This document shows positions 55,301 through 62,651 of a DNA stretch of 64,000 nt, in pieces. Origin of the DNA: Bradyrhizobium sp. CSA207 (lineage in GTDB: Bacteria > Pseudomonadota > Alphaproteobacteria > Rhizobiales > Xanthobacteraceae); contig NZ_JAACFT010000009.1 of assembly GCF_029051685.1 (NCBI RefSeq), positions 1 through 64,000 on the forward strand. Reading direction: 5' to 3'. Under the pieces are notes generated by a model that worked only from the letters and a program-made list of their open reading frames with translations, made no database searches and was not told where the DNA came from. A program made the translations under genes and the position numbers. Each line of letters starts with the position of its first letter. Position 1 is the first letter of the stretch.

Positions 55301-55508
55301 GCAGCACCGCCGCGTCCGCCTGCATCTCGTCGAGGAAGATCTCGCGGACGACGCGCATGGCGCGCCGCGTCGGCAAATAGAGCGTGGCATCCGCAAGCCG
55401 CGCCGGCTCGCTACGCGCCTCGAAACCATCGACCAGCCGGCCGTCGAGCAGGCTTGATACGACCGTGCGCAGGAACGGAACTGAGACGGGAACGCTGAAA
55501 ACGCGCAT
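52362..55508 (-). CDS. addB: Double-strand break repair protein AddB
   Basis: The 1048-residue partner of AddA has a UvrD-like fold without a clear Walker A and a C-terminal PD-(D/E)XK nuclease with AILDYKTGQPP. The N-terminus carries LYLPTRRAMRVVREIFLDE, as in alphaproteobacterial AddB. It overlaps addA. Upstream, murU would be expected next, but a 4.3-kb islet intervenes. Confidence 0.94.
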   Translation of the reverse strand: MRVFSVPVSVPFLRTVVSSLLDGRLVDGFEARSEPARLADATLYLPTRRAMRVVREIFLDEMQADAAVLPRIVALGDIDEDELAFTGEAEQFSGATQLDVPPRLGELERRLTLARLVAAWAKGPVLAPLVVGGPASTLALASDLARLIDDMVTRGVDWSALDGLVPDQLDQYWQHSLEFLRIARIAWPGHLAEINRIEPAARRDLLIAAEAKRLTAHPGGPVIAAGSTGSMPATARFLQAVASLPHGAVVLPGLDTDLDEDAWRTIGGVRDALGKFVEHPESNHPQYAMHALLERFGIKRGDVDILQPPAKGGRDLLASESMRPSAKTEIWHDRLKQPDVAAKITGGMANLAVVEAQNPEMEALAIAIAMREARHLDKSAALVTPDRALARRVMAALTRWNLAFDDSGGDVLMETSAGNFARLAAEAATKGLEPPTLLAMLKHPLCRLGRPSGAWKAAVEGLELAVLRGTRPPAGTAGLLREFNRFREELAKLWRSEVSALHRAEPRARLKTEDLDRIQALIDVLQKAVAPIETLASSKPYDFAELAHRHREILIELSRDEQGVPLAFEQREGLALAAAFDDLLRSGTTSGLMVPLPDYPDVFQTAFSDRAVRRPDRPGARLHIYGPLESRLMQADRVIVGGLIEGVWPPAPRIDPWLSRPMRHELGLDLPERRIGLSAHDFAQLLGADEVILTHSAKAGGAPAVASRFLHRLEAVAGDAHWKAAKQAGEIYVQFAGALDQPAEVTPIKQPEPRPPRATRPLRLSVTAIEDWLRDPYTIYAKHILRLDTLDPVDMPLSAADRGSAIHDALGEFTETYATQLPEDPARVLRAIGEKYFAPLMERPEARALWWPRFQRIARWFGEWETARRDAIETIVAETSGEISIPLDHERSFRLSARADRIERRQGGGYAILDYKTGQPPTGKQVRMGLSPQLTLEAAILREGGFPEIDAGSSVSQLVYVRLSGNNPPGEERILDLKIKQGDEPQPPDTAAAEARAKLEALIRAFEDENQAYTSLNLPMWTNRYGAYDDLARIKEWSAAGGLGIEEW

Positions 55509-55605
55509 GAGCTGCCTGATTCGGAGTCAGGCGCCAATATAGGGAGGCGGACTCGAATGGTCATGCACGCAGGCGGAGTCTTCCCCGCTGTTTGCTGGTC
55601 TAGGT

Positions 55606-56166
55606 CGTGGACTCAAACCTAGCCCATAGGCGAGTGGCGGCAAGTAGAACAGCTGAGAGGAAGTTTCGGGCGGTTTTGTCGTAGCGGGTTGCGACGCGAC
55701 GAAAATGCTTCAGTTTGTTGAAGAAGCGCTCGATCAGGTTGCGTTGGCGATAGATGAAGTGGTCGACTGAGCGTTGGACCTTGCGGTCGCGGGAGGTCGG
55801 GATGTGCGCCTGTCCGCCGCGAGCCTCGACCAGATCGATGATAGCACGGGCGTCGTAGCCGCGATCAGCGACGAGGTCGCGACCCGGCTTGAGCCCTTCG
55901 ATCAAAGTTGGGGCACGGTCGTGTAGGGCCCATAACGCTCCGGCAGGTCTCGCCAGGGAGTGCCGGTGCGCAACACGAAGAAGATGCCGTTGATAACCTT
56001 GCGATCATCCGGCCGAGGCCGGCCGTTCTTCCGGCCTTCAGCTCCCGGCAATAACGGTGCGATGATCGTCCATTCCGCGTCCGTCAAATCGAAGCGTGCC
56101 ATCAAAGCCTCTCTTTGGAAGCCTTGAATCATTCCGGTTCATCGGCGACAAGGGGTTTGAGCGCCG
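55606..56166 (-). mobile_element. Internally deleted IS5-family (IS427-like) element
   Basis: The N-terminal transposase part (start MARFDLTDAEWTIIAPLLPG) reads to GPYTT, then shifts after a deletion to an out-of-frame VPQL stop. The C-terminal part resumes as LIEGLKPGRDLVADRGYDAR (second Asp) and RNLIERFFNKLKHFRR (Glu). The middle with the first catalytic Asp is gone, so it is dead. Both ends share a CTCAAACC stretch in inverted orientation. Exact ends are not certain. Confidence 0.75.
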
Positions 56167-56591
56167 GTGAAGAGGATGGTGCCCCGCCCACGCGGGGTCA
56201 TCACGCGCGCGGCCTCGCGCCCGGAAATGAATCCCGACGGGCCGCCAGTTCCCAGACCTTGGTGTAGACGCGGGTCGTGGTCTCAACGATCGGAAACCAG
56301 ACGTTCGCGCCGATGTTGAAGACCAGCACTTCCAGCGGCCCGACCTCGGCTTCGATCCGGTCGATCAGGGTGCCCATGTCGGCTTCCTCTCGCGCGTCGA
56401 CGCCGGAGGCGCGGGCGTGGCCGCCTTCGGCTTCGATCTGTTCCACGATCGGCGTCAGCTCTCCGAGGTTTCGCGGTCGCCGGGTCAGGCAGGCAACCGC
56501 GCGCAAAGGCGCGCGCGACCGCGGCCCCGACGTCGGGTCCCGCGCCCACCACAAGACAGGCGCCTCGAGTGGCTGCGGGAAGGTCAGCCAT
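56165..56591 (-). pseudogene. SDR gene with two frameshifts, cut by the IS5 element
   Basis: From 56591 the frame reads MADLPAATRGACLVVGAGPDVGAAVARAFAR, a Rossmann start. It then continues in a second frame as VACLTRRPRNLGELTPIVEQ through VLVFNIGANVWFPIVETTTRVYTKVWELA. After another shift it reads GFISGREAARVMTPRGRGTILFTGA and stops at the IS end. Two frameshifts and truncation make it non-functional. The remaining third of the gene is not on the far side of the IS. Confidence 0.8.
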
Positions 56592-56596
56592 GTCGC

Positions 56597-57400
56597 CTAA
56601 AGATTCCCGACTTCGCGGCCGAGGTTCAGCTCAAACTCGCCAGCGGTTCCAATGCCTCGCGCGCGCAGCTTCGGCATGCGCTCTGCTGCGCCTGGCCAGC
56701 CGAACGTCGTGAAGAAGGTGTCCTGCGTCGCCTGCAGCTGAGCGGGGTCCGGCAGCCCGTGCTGGTTGATCGTCGCTTTGCAGGTGCTCAGCGCCTGTTT
56801 GTCGAACGACAGGATGCGCCGCACGAAATTCGCGACGAACTCATCAAGGTGGGCCTCGGGGATGGCGCGGTTGATCCAGCCGTATCGTTCGGCGGTCTCG
56901 GCATCGAAATCGTCGCTACCGAGGATGATCTCCATGGCGCGAGAGCGGCCCACCAGGATAGGCAGGCGTTGAAGCGCCCCGCCGCCTGGGATGAGGCCGG
57001 TTCCGACTTCTGGCTGGCCAAAGATCGCCTTTTCCTTGCTGGCGAAGCGAATGTCGCAGGCCAGGGTAAACTCGCTTCCACCGCCGCGCGCCCGGCCGCG
57101 GATCACTGCAATGCTGAGGACGTTACTATGAGCCAGCTTGGTGGCCGGTTCGATCCAGCGTGGCGCGCCGAACCGGCTGCGGGGCCCGGCCGTGCTGTAG
57201 TGAGCGATGAAGAAGTCCGGGTTGGCGCTCTCGAAGGTCACGACCTTCAGCGCATCGTCCGCGTCGATCTCCTCCACCAGGTCGTAGAACTCGTCGTAGG
57301 TGCGATCGTCGATCGCGTTGATCGGCGGGTTGTTGAAGGTCACGCGCCAATACCCCGGCGTGGACTTGTCGATGCTGATCCTAGTGGGAGTGTCGCTCAT
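56597..57400 (-). CDS. Enoyl-CoA hydratase/isomerase family protein
   Basis: The 267-residue crotonase-fold protein has the oxyanion-hole segments FFIAHYS and GRARGGGSEFTLACD and the catalytic region FGQPEVGTGLIPGGGA, with the glutamate of the hydratase group in QPEVG. The substrate is unknown; the family covers hydration, isomerisation and more. It precedes the SDR pseudogene on the same strand, six bases apart, so it was once an operon partner. Confidence 0.88.
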   Translation of the reverse strand: MSDTPTRISIDKSTPGYWRVTFNNPPINAIDDRTYDEFYDLVEEIDADDALKVVTFESANPDFFIAHYSTAGPRSRFGAPRWIEPATKLAHSNVLSIAVIRGRARGGGSEFTLACDIRFASKEKAIFGQPEVGTGLIPGGGALQRLPILVGRSRAMEIILGSDDFDAETAERYGWINRAIPEAHLDEFVANFVRRILSFDKQALSTCKATINQHGLPDPAQLQATQDTFFTTFGWPGAAERMPKLRARGIGTAGEFELNLGREVGNL

Positions 57401-57446
57401 GGTTGCCTCCGTTCCGTGGACTTGCTGAATGAGCCTGAGCCTTGCA

Positions 57447-58439
57447 TCAGGGGACGATGACGAGCTTCCCGCGCGTATGTCCGCCGGCTAGAATCTCGTA
57501 GGCGGCAGCGAGCTGATCGAGGCCATAGGCCGCGCTCACGGAGGCGCGGATGGCGCCGGTGTCGATCAGGGCCGCGATCTCCGCCAGTTGAGCGCCGTCC
57601 GGTCGGGTGAGGGGGCCATGGAACTCCGCCTTGCGGGCGGCGGCGCGCTCGATGAACGGTCGAACGGCCGCCGAAGCTTGCTCGGCCACGGGAGGCGGGA
57701 AGCCGATTTCGCGATAGCTCTGGGCGTCGGCGGTGCGCACGAGGCCGACATAGCGGCCGCCTTCGCGCAGGGTGTCGATGCCACGCTCGGTCAGCGGACC
57801 GCACACACCGTCATAGACCACGTCGAACGGGCCGGCAGCCTCGAAGGTTTCGGTTGTGTAGTCGATCGTGCGGTCCGCTCCGAGCCCAGCCATGAACGTC
57901 TGGCTGCCCGGTCCGCCCGTCGCAACGACGTAGGCCCCTAGGTGCTTAGCGAGCTGGATGGCGAAGGCGCCGACGCCGCCCGCCCCTGCCTGGATCAAGA
58001 TGCTTTCGCCGGCCTTGAGCCGCGCGCGCTCCACAAATGCCTGCCAGGTGGTCAAGGCGACCGTCGGTAGGCTCGCCGCCTCCGCGAAGGAAAGGGTGCG
58101 CGGCTTGTGGGCCAGGAGACTGAGTGGAACGGCTGCGCGCTCGGCATAGGCGCCGGGACGCCGGTTAGGCAGGCGGGCGTAAACCTCGTCACCTGCCTTG
58201 AACGCCGCGCCCGAGGGCGCCGAGACAACAACGCCCGCGACGTCGTAGCCCAACACCTGCGGAAAGGTGAATGGAAAGGCGGCATGGAACAGACCCTGGC
58301 GCATGGCGACCTCGACGGGATTCGCACCGGCGGCGCGGACCTCGAGCAGCGCCTCGTCGGAGCCCGGGACGGGGTCGCTGACCTCCCCGTAGGTGACCAC
58401 CGAATTGTCGCCATAGCCGGTGATGTACGCTGCCCGCAT
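57447..58439 (-). CDS. NADPH:quinone oxidoreductase-like MDR protein
   Basis: The 330-residue MDR protein lacks the zinc ligands of alcohol dehydrogenases and shows the quinone-oxidoreductase layout: an N-terminal GroES-like half with GYDVAGVV and an NADPH Rossmann half with ILIQAGAGGVGAFAIQLAKHLGA. It should reduce quinones or unsaturated carbonyls. An HxlR gene lies just upstream on the same strand, with a palindrome between, so the regulator probably controls it. Confidence 0.88.
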   Translation of the reverse strand: MRAAYITGYGDNSVVTYGEVSDPVPGSDEALLEVRAAGANPVEVAMRQGLFHAAFPFTFPQVLGYDVAGVVVSAPSGAAFKAGDEVYARLPNRRPGAYAERAAVPLSLLAHKPRTLSFAEAASLPTVALTTWQAFVERARLKAGESILIQAGAGGVGAFAIQLAKHLGAYVVATGGPGSQTFMAGLGADRTIDYTTETFEAAGPFDVVYDGVCGPLTERGIDTLREGGRYVGLVRTADAQSYREIGFPPPVAEQASAAVRPFIERAAARKAEFHGPLTRPDGAQLAEIAALIDTGAIRASVSAAYGLDQLAAAYEILAGGHTRGKLVIVP

Positions 58440-58477
58440 TTCAGTCTCCTCGCGTTAGGTCGTCTGACCTGTTAGTC

Positions 58478-58487
58478 TCAATATTGA
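58478..58487 (-). promoter_or_regulatory. Candidate HxlR operator upstream of the oxidoreductase
   Basis: TCAATATTGA is a perfect 10-bp palindrome in the 106-base gap between the HxlR gene and the oxidoreductase start. HxlR regulators often bind such sites beside oxidoreductase genes. Placement is the only evidence. Confidence 0.4.
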
Positions 58488-58545
58488 ACTTTTAGGCGCA
58501 TGAATGAATGAATGTTGACAAGCCCCTTCACGGTGCCGGCGTGAA

Positions 58546-59022
58546 CTAGAGGTTGCCGGCCCGAGCCTTCGGCTTGCCCGCGGCGCGCCGGCGCAAGCGA
58601 AAATCGGCAAGCGTGATCTCGCGCCCAAGGGAGGAGCGGACCTTTATCGGCTCCAGTTCGCTGCCGTCGATGCCGTCAAGCATTCGAATAGGGGGCGGAT
58701 CGGGCCGGAACAGCCATCGGTCGCCCCATTGGCGGAGTGCGATGATAGTCGCAAAGAGATCCTCGCCCATTTCGGTCAGAACGTACTCGTGCCGCCGCGC
58801 TTCCTCGGCGATGGGCCGGCGTTCGAGAATGCCACAGTCGACGAGTTTCTTCAGTCGCGCGGTCAGCAGGTTTCGCGACATCTCCAGCTCCTTCTGGAAA
58901 TCGTCGAATCGGGTCGTGCCCCCAAAGGCTTGTCGCAGGATCATCAAACTGCCCCAGTCGCCAATGACGTCAACGGAGCGGGCCATGGGGCACTCTTCCG
59001 AGGCCCAACTTTTCCGCTGCAT
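58546..59022 (-). CDS. HxlR-family transcriptional regulator
   Basis: The 158-residue regulator has the HxlR winged HTH: EECPMARSVDVIGDWGSLMILRQAFGGTTRFDDFQKELEMSRNLLTARLKKLVDCGILERRP. The cysteine in ECPM is at the position used for redox or electrophile sensing in this family. A C-terminal extension of about 40 basic residues follows. It reads towards the oxidoreductase gene. Confidence 0.9.
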   Translation of the reverse strand: MQRKSWASEECPMARSVDVIGDWGSLMILRQAFGGTTRFDDFQKELEMSRNLLTARLKKLVDCGILERRPIAEEARRHEYVLTEMGEDLFATIIALRQWGDRWLFRPDPPPIRMLDGIDGSELEPIKVRSSLGREITLADFRLRRRAAGKPKARAGNL

Positions 59023-59162
59023 GGACTGATCTCCTTCTCGCCGGCGTCGCCTGGGCAGGAATTATAGCCCGATGCGATAACCGACAGGTTTTGCCACAAA
59101 CTCCTGCCGCCGTCTCTCCACAGAGAGGATGCCCGCGAAGATGTGGCGATCCGAATGCGAGG

Positions 59163-59487
59163 TCATCTGGTCAGGCCGAGTGTCGGCGACGCGGCGCGTT
59201 CCGCTTCCCAGCCGGGATTTATCCGGCTCTCGACCTCGGCGAAGCTGAATGGCAGGTCCTCCTGTTGCGGCCGCCAGTCGGCATCGACGATCGCGCCTGT
59301 CCGGCGATGTGTTATGGTAACAGCGCTTTCGGCCTCGGGATTGAACCCGCGGTGCCGCATCCCCCACAGCCTGAGCGTTAGCATGATCCCGTCGAGTTCC
59401 CGTGCCTTGTCGGTGACTGGTAGGCGTAGCGGACGGGACGGTCCTGATAGGGCCGCCGCTTAATCAGGCCGTTCCCTGCAGTTCAAT
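59163..59487 (-). pseudogene. Second HxlR regulator, truncated and frameshifted
   Basis: On the minus strand the frame reads GNGLIKRRPYQDRPVRYAYQ, the wing of an HxlR HTH. After a one-base shift near 59417 it continues as VTDKARELDGIMLTLRLWGMRHRG and ITHRRTGAIVDADWRP, the usual C-terminal half. The N-terminal HTH is missing and the fragment meets an IS21 remnant. It is a broken duplicate-type regulator, distinct from the intact one at 58546. Confidence 0.6.
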
Positions 59488-59499
59488 GTCCCGGCCTAT

Positions 59500-59715
59500 G
59501 CATCCGCCATCGTCACCACGACGAGATCGTCGAGACCGGTAACGACAGCTGGCGCTTTAAAAGCCGCGACGACGATCAAACGACCCGTGCTCGCGCCGTC
59601 TCCGCAACCCCGGCCAGCTCCGACGCCGCGAGCGCTGCCATCAAGACTCGCCGATCAAAGGGGTCCCCTTTGGACGCCGATCGGGGGTCCCAGTCCAACG
59701 CCGATTGACAGTTTG
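59500..59715 (+). mobile_element. IS21-family remnant (end of istB and element end)
   Basis: The plus strand encodes HRHHDEIVETGNDSWRFKSR, the C-terminal end of the IstB ATPase of IS21 elements, then a run-on tail to TGA at about 59709. The GGGGTCCC...TTGGACGCCGAT repeats at 59659-59709 are typical of IS21 ends. Only this end remains. Confidence 0.65.
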
Positions 59716-59730
59716 AGTACAGCACCTAGT

Positions 59731-59869
59731 GCTTCGTGCCCCGGACAAAGCGCGGCATGAAATGACGCGCTGCTGAGCCGGGGCCCAGGCTGACCATCAC
59801 ATTTGTCGATTGTTGGGTCCCGGCTCAGCGGTGCACCACTGCGCGCTGCACCGCGTCCGGGACACGGGA
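59731..59869. repeat. Intergenic inverted repeat (GCCCCGGACA type)
   Basis: GTGCCCCGGACAAAGCGC is mirrored by a GCGTCCGGGACACGG end, and GCTGAGCCGGGGCCC by GGGTCCCGGCTCAGC inside. It fills the gap between the IS21 remnant and murU. Confidence 0.7.
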
Positions 59870-59870
59870 G

Positions 59871-60593
59871 CTAAGCCACGCTCTCCAGAAACGCCTCTTC
59901 AGCCGCATGCACGGCATCAGGCGTGCCGACGTGCATCCAGACACCGTCGAGCCGCAGGCCGAACAGCCGCTCCTGCTCATTGGCCCGGTCGAACATTTTC
60001 GTCAGCGAGAATTCGCCCTTTGGCGCGCCGGCGAAGATCGACGGCGACATGATCGCGGCGCCCGCATAGACGAACGGCACGACCTGGTTTTCCCGACGCT
60101 TGCGCAGGGCGCCGTCGGCCATCATGCCGTAATCGCCACGGCCGCTATAGCCGATGCTGGTCGCGGTCGGCGCCATCAAGAGCAGGATATCCATCCGGGC
60201 GGGATCGAAGTTTTCCGCGAGCCGGGCCAGGTTGGAGCGGACGCCGTCGATCCACAGCGTGTCGGAATTGACATGGAAGAACGGCGCATCGCCAAGCAGC
60301 GGCAACGCCTTCACCACGCCGCCGCCCGTGCCGAGCACCTCGTCGCGCTCGTCCGAGATGATCACGCGCGGATGCTGGCGGGGCGCCACGTGGTTGATGA
60401 TCTGGTCCGGCAAATAGTGCACGTTGACGACCGCCTCGCTCACGCCGGCCTGGTCGAGCTTGTCGAGCACATGGTCGAGCAGCGGCTGGCCGGCCACCGG
60501 CACCAGCGGCTTCGGCATCTTCTCCGTCAACGGACGCATGCGCAGGCCAAACCCTGCGGCGAGCACCATGGCTTTGGTCGGTTTGACGGACAT
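59871..60593 (-). CDS. murU: N-acetylmuramate-1-phosphate uridylyltransferase MurU-like
   Basis: The 240-residue nucleotidyltransferase starts MSVKPTKAMVLAAGFGLRMRPLTEKMPKPLVPV, the sugar-nucleotide pyrophosphorylase signature with GxGxR and PKPLVPV. It ends with WMHVGTPDAV. With an AmgK-like kinase nearby it should make UDP-MurNAc from recycled N-acetylmuramate, by-passing de novo synthesis. A mannose-1-phosphate guanylyltransferase cannot be excluded by sequence alone. Confidence 0.82.
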   Translation of the reverse strand: MSVKPTKAMVLAAGFGLRMRPLTEKMPKPLVPVAGQPLLDHVLDKLDQAGVSEAVVNVHYLPDQIINHVAPRQHPRVIISDERDEVLGTGGGVVKALPLLGDAPFFHVNSDTLWIDGVRSNLARLAENFDPARMDILLLMAPTATSIGYSGRGDYGMMADGALRKRRENQVVPFVYAGAAIMSPSIFAGAPKGEFSLTKMFDRANEQERLFGLRLDGVWMHVGTPDAVHAAEEAFLESVA

Positions 60594-60713
60594 CCTTCGC
60601 TTTCTCGGTCCTTGTGAGCGTGCCCAGCAATCCTAGCACGGGCCCCGGTCAGCCGCACCGCGTCCCAATCGCCTTAATGACCCGGCGTGACGGTTGTACG
60701 ACGGGTGTTGCAC

Positions 60714-61031
60714 TTACGCTCCGATGACTGTGGAACGCGCTTTTTTCTTCTTGTCGCCCAGCTTGAGGAAATTGACGCCGATCTGGTCGCCATTGACCCA
60801 GGCGAGCTCGCAGCGGCGGTAAGCGAGTCCGGTAGACGACAGCAGCAGGAAGAATTCCTTCAGATGCAGGCCTTCGACCGAGCCGTCGATGGTCAGCTTG
60901 GCGCCGCTCTCGGAGACGTCCTCCATGGTGCAGTCGCGCCGCCAGGTGCCGTCGATCCCCATCATCTGGGCTGCAATCCCGCGCTCGAAAACAACCCGGC
61001 TGTTGCCGCGCTGGTCCGTCTTCACCGCCAT
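60714..61031 (-). CDS. PilZ-domain protein
   Basis: The 105-residue protein begins MAVKTDQRGNSRVVF and has the PilZ pattern RxxxR-like QRGNSRVVFERG and DVSESGAKLTIDG, which fits a cyclic-di-GMP binding switch. The second motif (D/NxSxxG) is clear; the first arginines are weaker. It lies between murU and the tsaE-amgK gene on the same strand. Confidence 0.8.
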   Translation of the reverse strand: MAVKTDQRGNSRVVFERGIAAQMMGIDGTWRRDCTMEDVSESGAKLTIDGSVEGLHLKEFFLLLSSTGLAYRRCELAWVNGDQIGVNFLKLGDKKKKARSTVIGA

Positions 61032-61118
61032 CTGCTCTGCTCCAGCCCCGTAACGATCCGGCTGCCTCGCAGCCAGAATACCGGCGCCTTGGCTAACAGC
61101 CGGTAAATCGGCCCCGAA

Positions 61119-62651
61119 TCAGGATTGGGGCGGCGGGACGTGGGCGAGGTACCAATCGTGCAAATGGCCAAGCGCAGGGTGCGCCAGCGAGCGCTGAAGG
61201 TAGGTCCAGATCCGCGGCTGGTGGCGCAGATAATGCGGCTTGCCGTCGCGGCGGTTGAGGCGGGCGAAGGTGCCGAGCAGGCGCGTATTCCGCTGCGCCG
61301 ACATGATGGCGTAGAGCTCGGCGAAGCCGGCCGGATCGAAGGTCGCATCTTCCGCGCGGCGCGTCTTGATGTAGCGTGACAGCAGCGTCAGCTCGAGGCT
61401 TTCAGGCACGTCGATGCGGGCGTCCTGGAGCAGCGAGACCACGTCGTAGGATTGCGGTCCGAGCACGGTGTCCTGGAAGTCGATCACGCCGACGCGCGCG
61501 ATGCCGGCACGGTCGGCGAGCCAGATCAGATTGGGCGAGTGATAGTCGCGGATGATCCACGTCCTCGGCGCCGCCAGCGGCTTCCGCAACAACTCGCGCC
61601 ACATCGCGAAAAAGTCCGCGCGGGCCGCCTCGCTCAGGGGAGCGTTGCGGTCGGGCAGATACCATTCCGGCATCAATCCGATCTCGATCAGCAGCGCCTC
61701 GGCGTCGAACACGGGAATGGCGTAGCTCTGATCCCCTAGCGGCAGCGTGTCCGGCAGCGTCTTTCCGTGCAGGACGGCGAGGACGTCGGTCGCAGCCTCG
61801 TAGCGCTCGACGATCGGGCGCGGCGGATCGCCTTCGATCACGCCTTCGCTGCCGAAATCTTCGGTGATCAGGAAGCCGTGGTCGAGATCGGAATGGTAGA
61901 TCGCCGGCGCGGAGAGTCCTGCCGCGCGCAGGCCTTGGTCGATGGCGACGAAGGGCTTGACGTTTTCGGCAAGATGCACCGCGGCGCTGTAGGATTTCCC
62001 GTTGTACATCGCAGCGCCGTCGGGGCGCTGAGGGAAGTTCATGAGGATGACGACGCCATCGTCGCGGACCAGCCGCGCATAGGAACGGCTCGAGGCGTCG
62101 CCGTCCATGCGTCGGCGCGCCGCGTCGATGTAGCCGGATGCATCGAGGAATTCCCGCAGCGCCTTCAGCCGCGCGACCTGCGCGGCTCTCTTGCCGTAAC
62201 CGGTGATTTCGGCGGCGCGCGCGGTCGAACCCAGCGCCGGCCGATGCGTCAGCGCGATGTCGATGCGGTCCTCCGGCATTGCCGACGGCGCACGCTCAGG
62301 CCATTCGATCAGGATGAGCGTGGCTTCCGGCAGCGGCGACAGCCCGATCTCCTCGAGCTCGCTCTCGTCCTCGACGCGGTAGAGATCGGCATGCTGTACC
62401 GGAAAGGGCGGCAGCTCATAGCCCTGCACCAGCGTAAATGTCGGGCTCGGCACCTCCAACGTCTCGTCGCCGGCGAGATAGCGGATCATGGCGCGCGCGG
62501 CCGCGGTCTTGCCGGCGCCGAGATCACCGGTGAGCGTGATGACGTCGCCGGGCCCGACCAGCAGCGCCAGATCGGCCATCAGCTCTGCTGTGGCCGTCTC
62601 GTTGACGAGCGCCACGGAGAAGGTCGTTGACGTGTTCTTGGGCGCGGTCAT
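61119..62651 (-). CDS. tsaE: TsaE-AmgK fusion: tRNA t6A ATPase plus sugar kinase
   Basis: The 510-residue fusion has an N-terminal TsaE domain (about residues 1-150) with Walker A GDLGAGKTAAARAM, the ATPase needed for t6A tRNA modification. The C-terminal half is an aminoglycoside-phosphotransferase-like kinase with RDYHSPNLIWL and VIDFQDTVLGPQSYD. This kinase group includes AmgK, which phosphorylates N-acetylmuramate. Its ATG overlaps the divL stop by four bases. Confidence 0.88.
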   Translation of the reverse strand: MTAPKNTSTTFSVALVNETATAELMADLALLVGPGDVITLTGDLGAGKTAAARAMIRYLAGDETLEVPSPTFTLVQGYELPPFPVQHADLYRVEDESELEEIGLSPLPEATLILIEWPERAPSAMPEDRIDIALTHRPALGSTARAAEITGYGKRAAQVARLKALREFLDASGYIDAARRRMDGDASSRSYARLVRDDGVVILMNFPQRPDGAAMYNGKSYSAAVHLAENVKPFVAIDQGLRAAGLSAPAIYHSDLDHGFLITEDFGSEGVIEGDPPRPIVERYEAATDVLAVLHGKTLPDTLPLGDQSYAIPVFDAEALLIEIGLMPEWYLPDRNAPLSEAARADFFAMWRELLRKPLAAPRTWIIRDYHSPNLIWLADRAGIARVGVIDFQDTVLGPQSYDVVSLLQDARIDVPESLELTLLSRYIKTRRAEDATFDPAGFAELYAIMSAQRNTRLLGTFARLNRRDGKPHYLRHQPRIWTYLQRSLAHPALGHLHDWYLAHVPPPQS

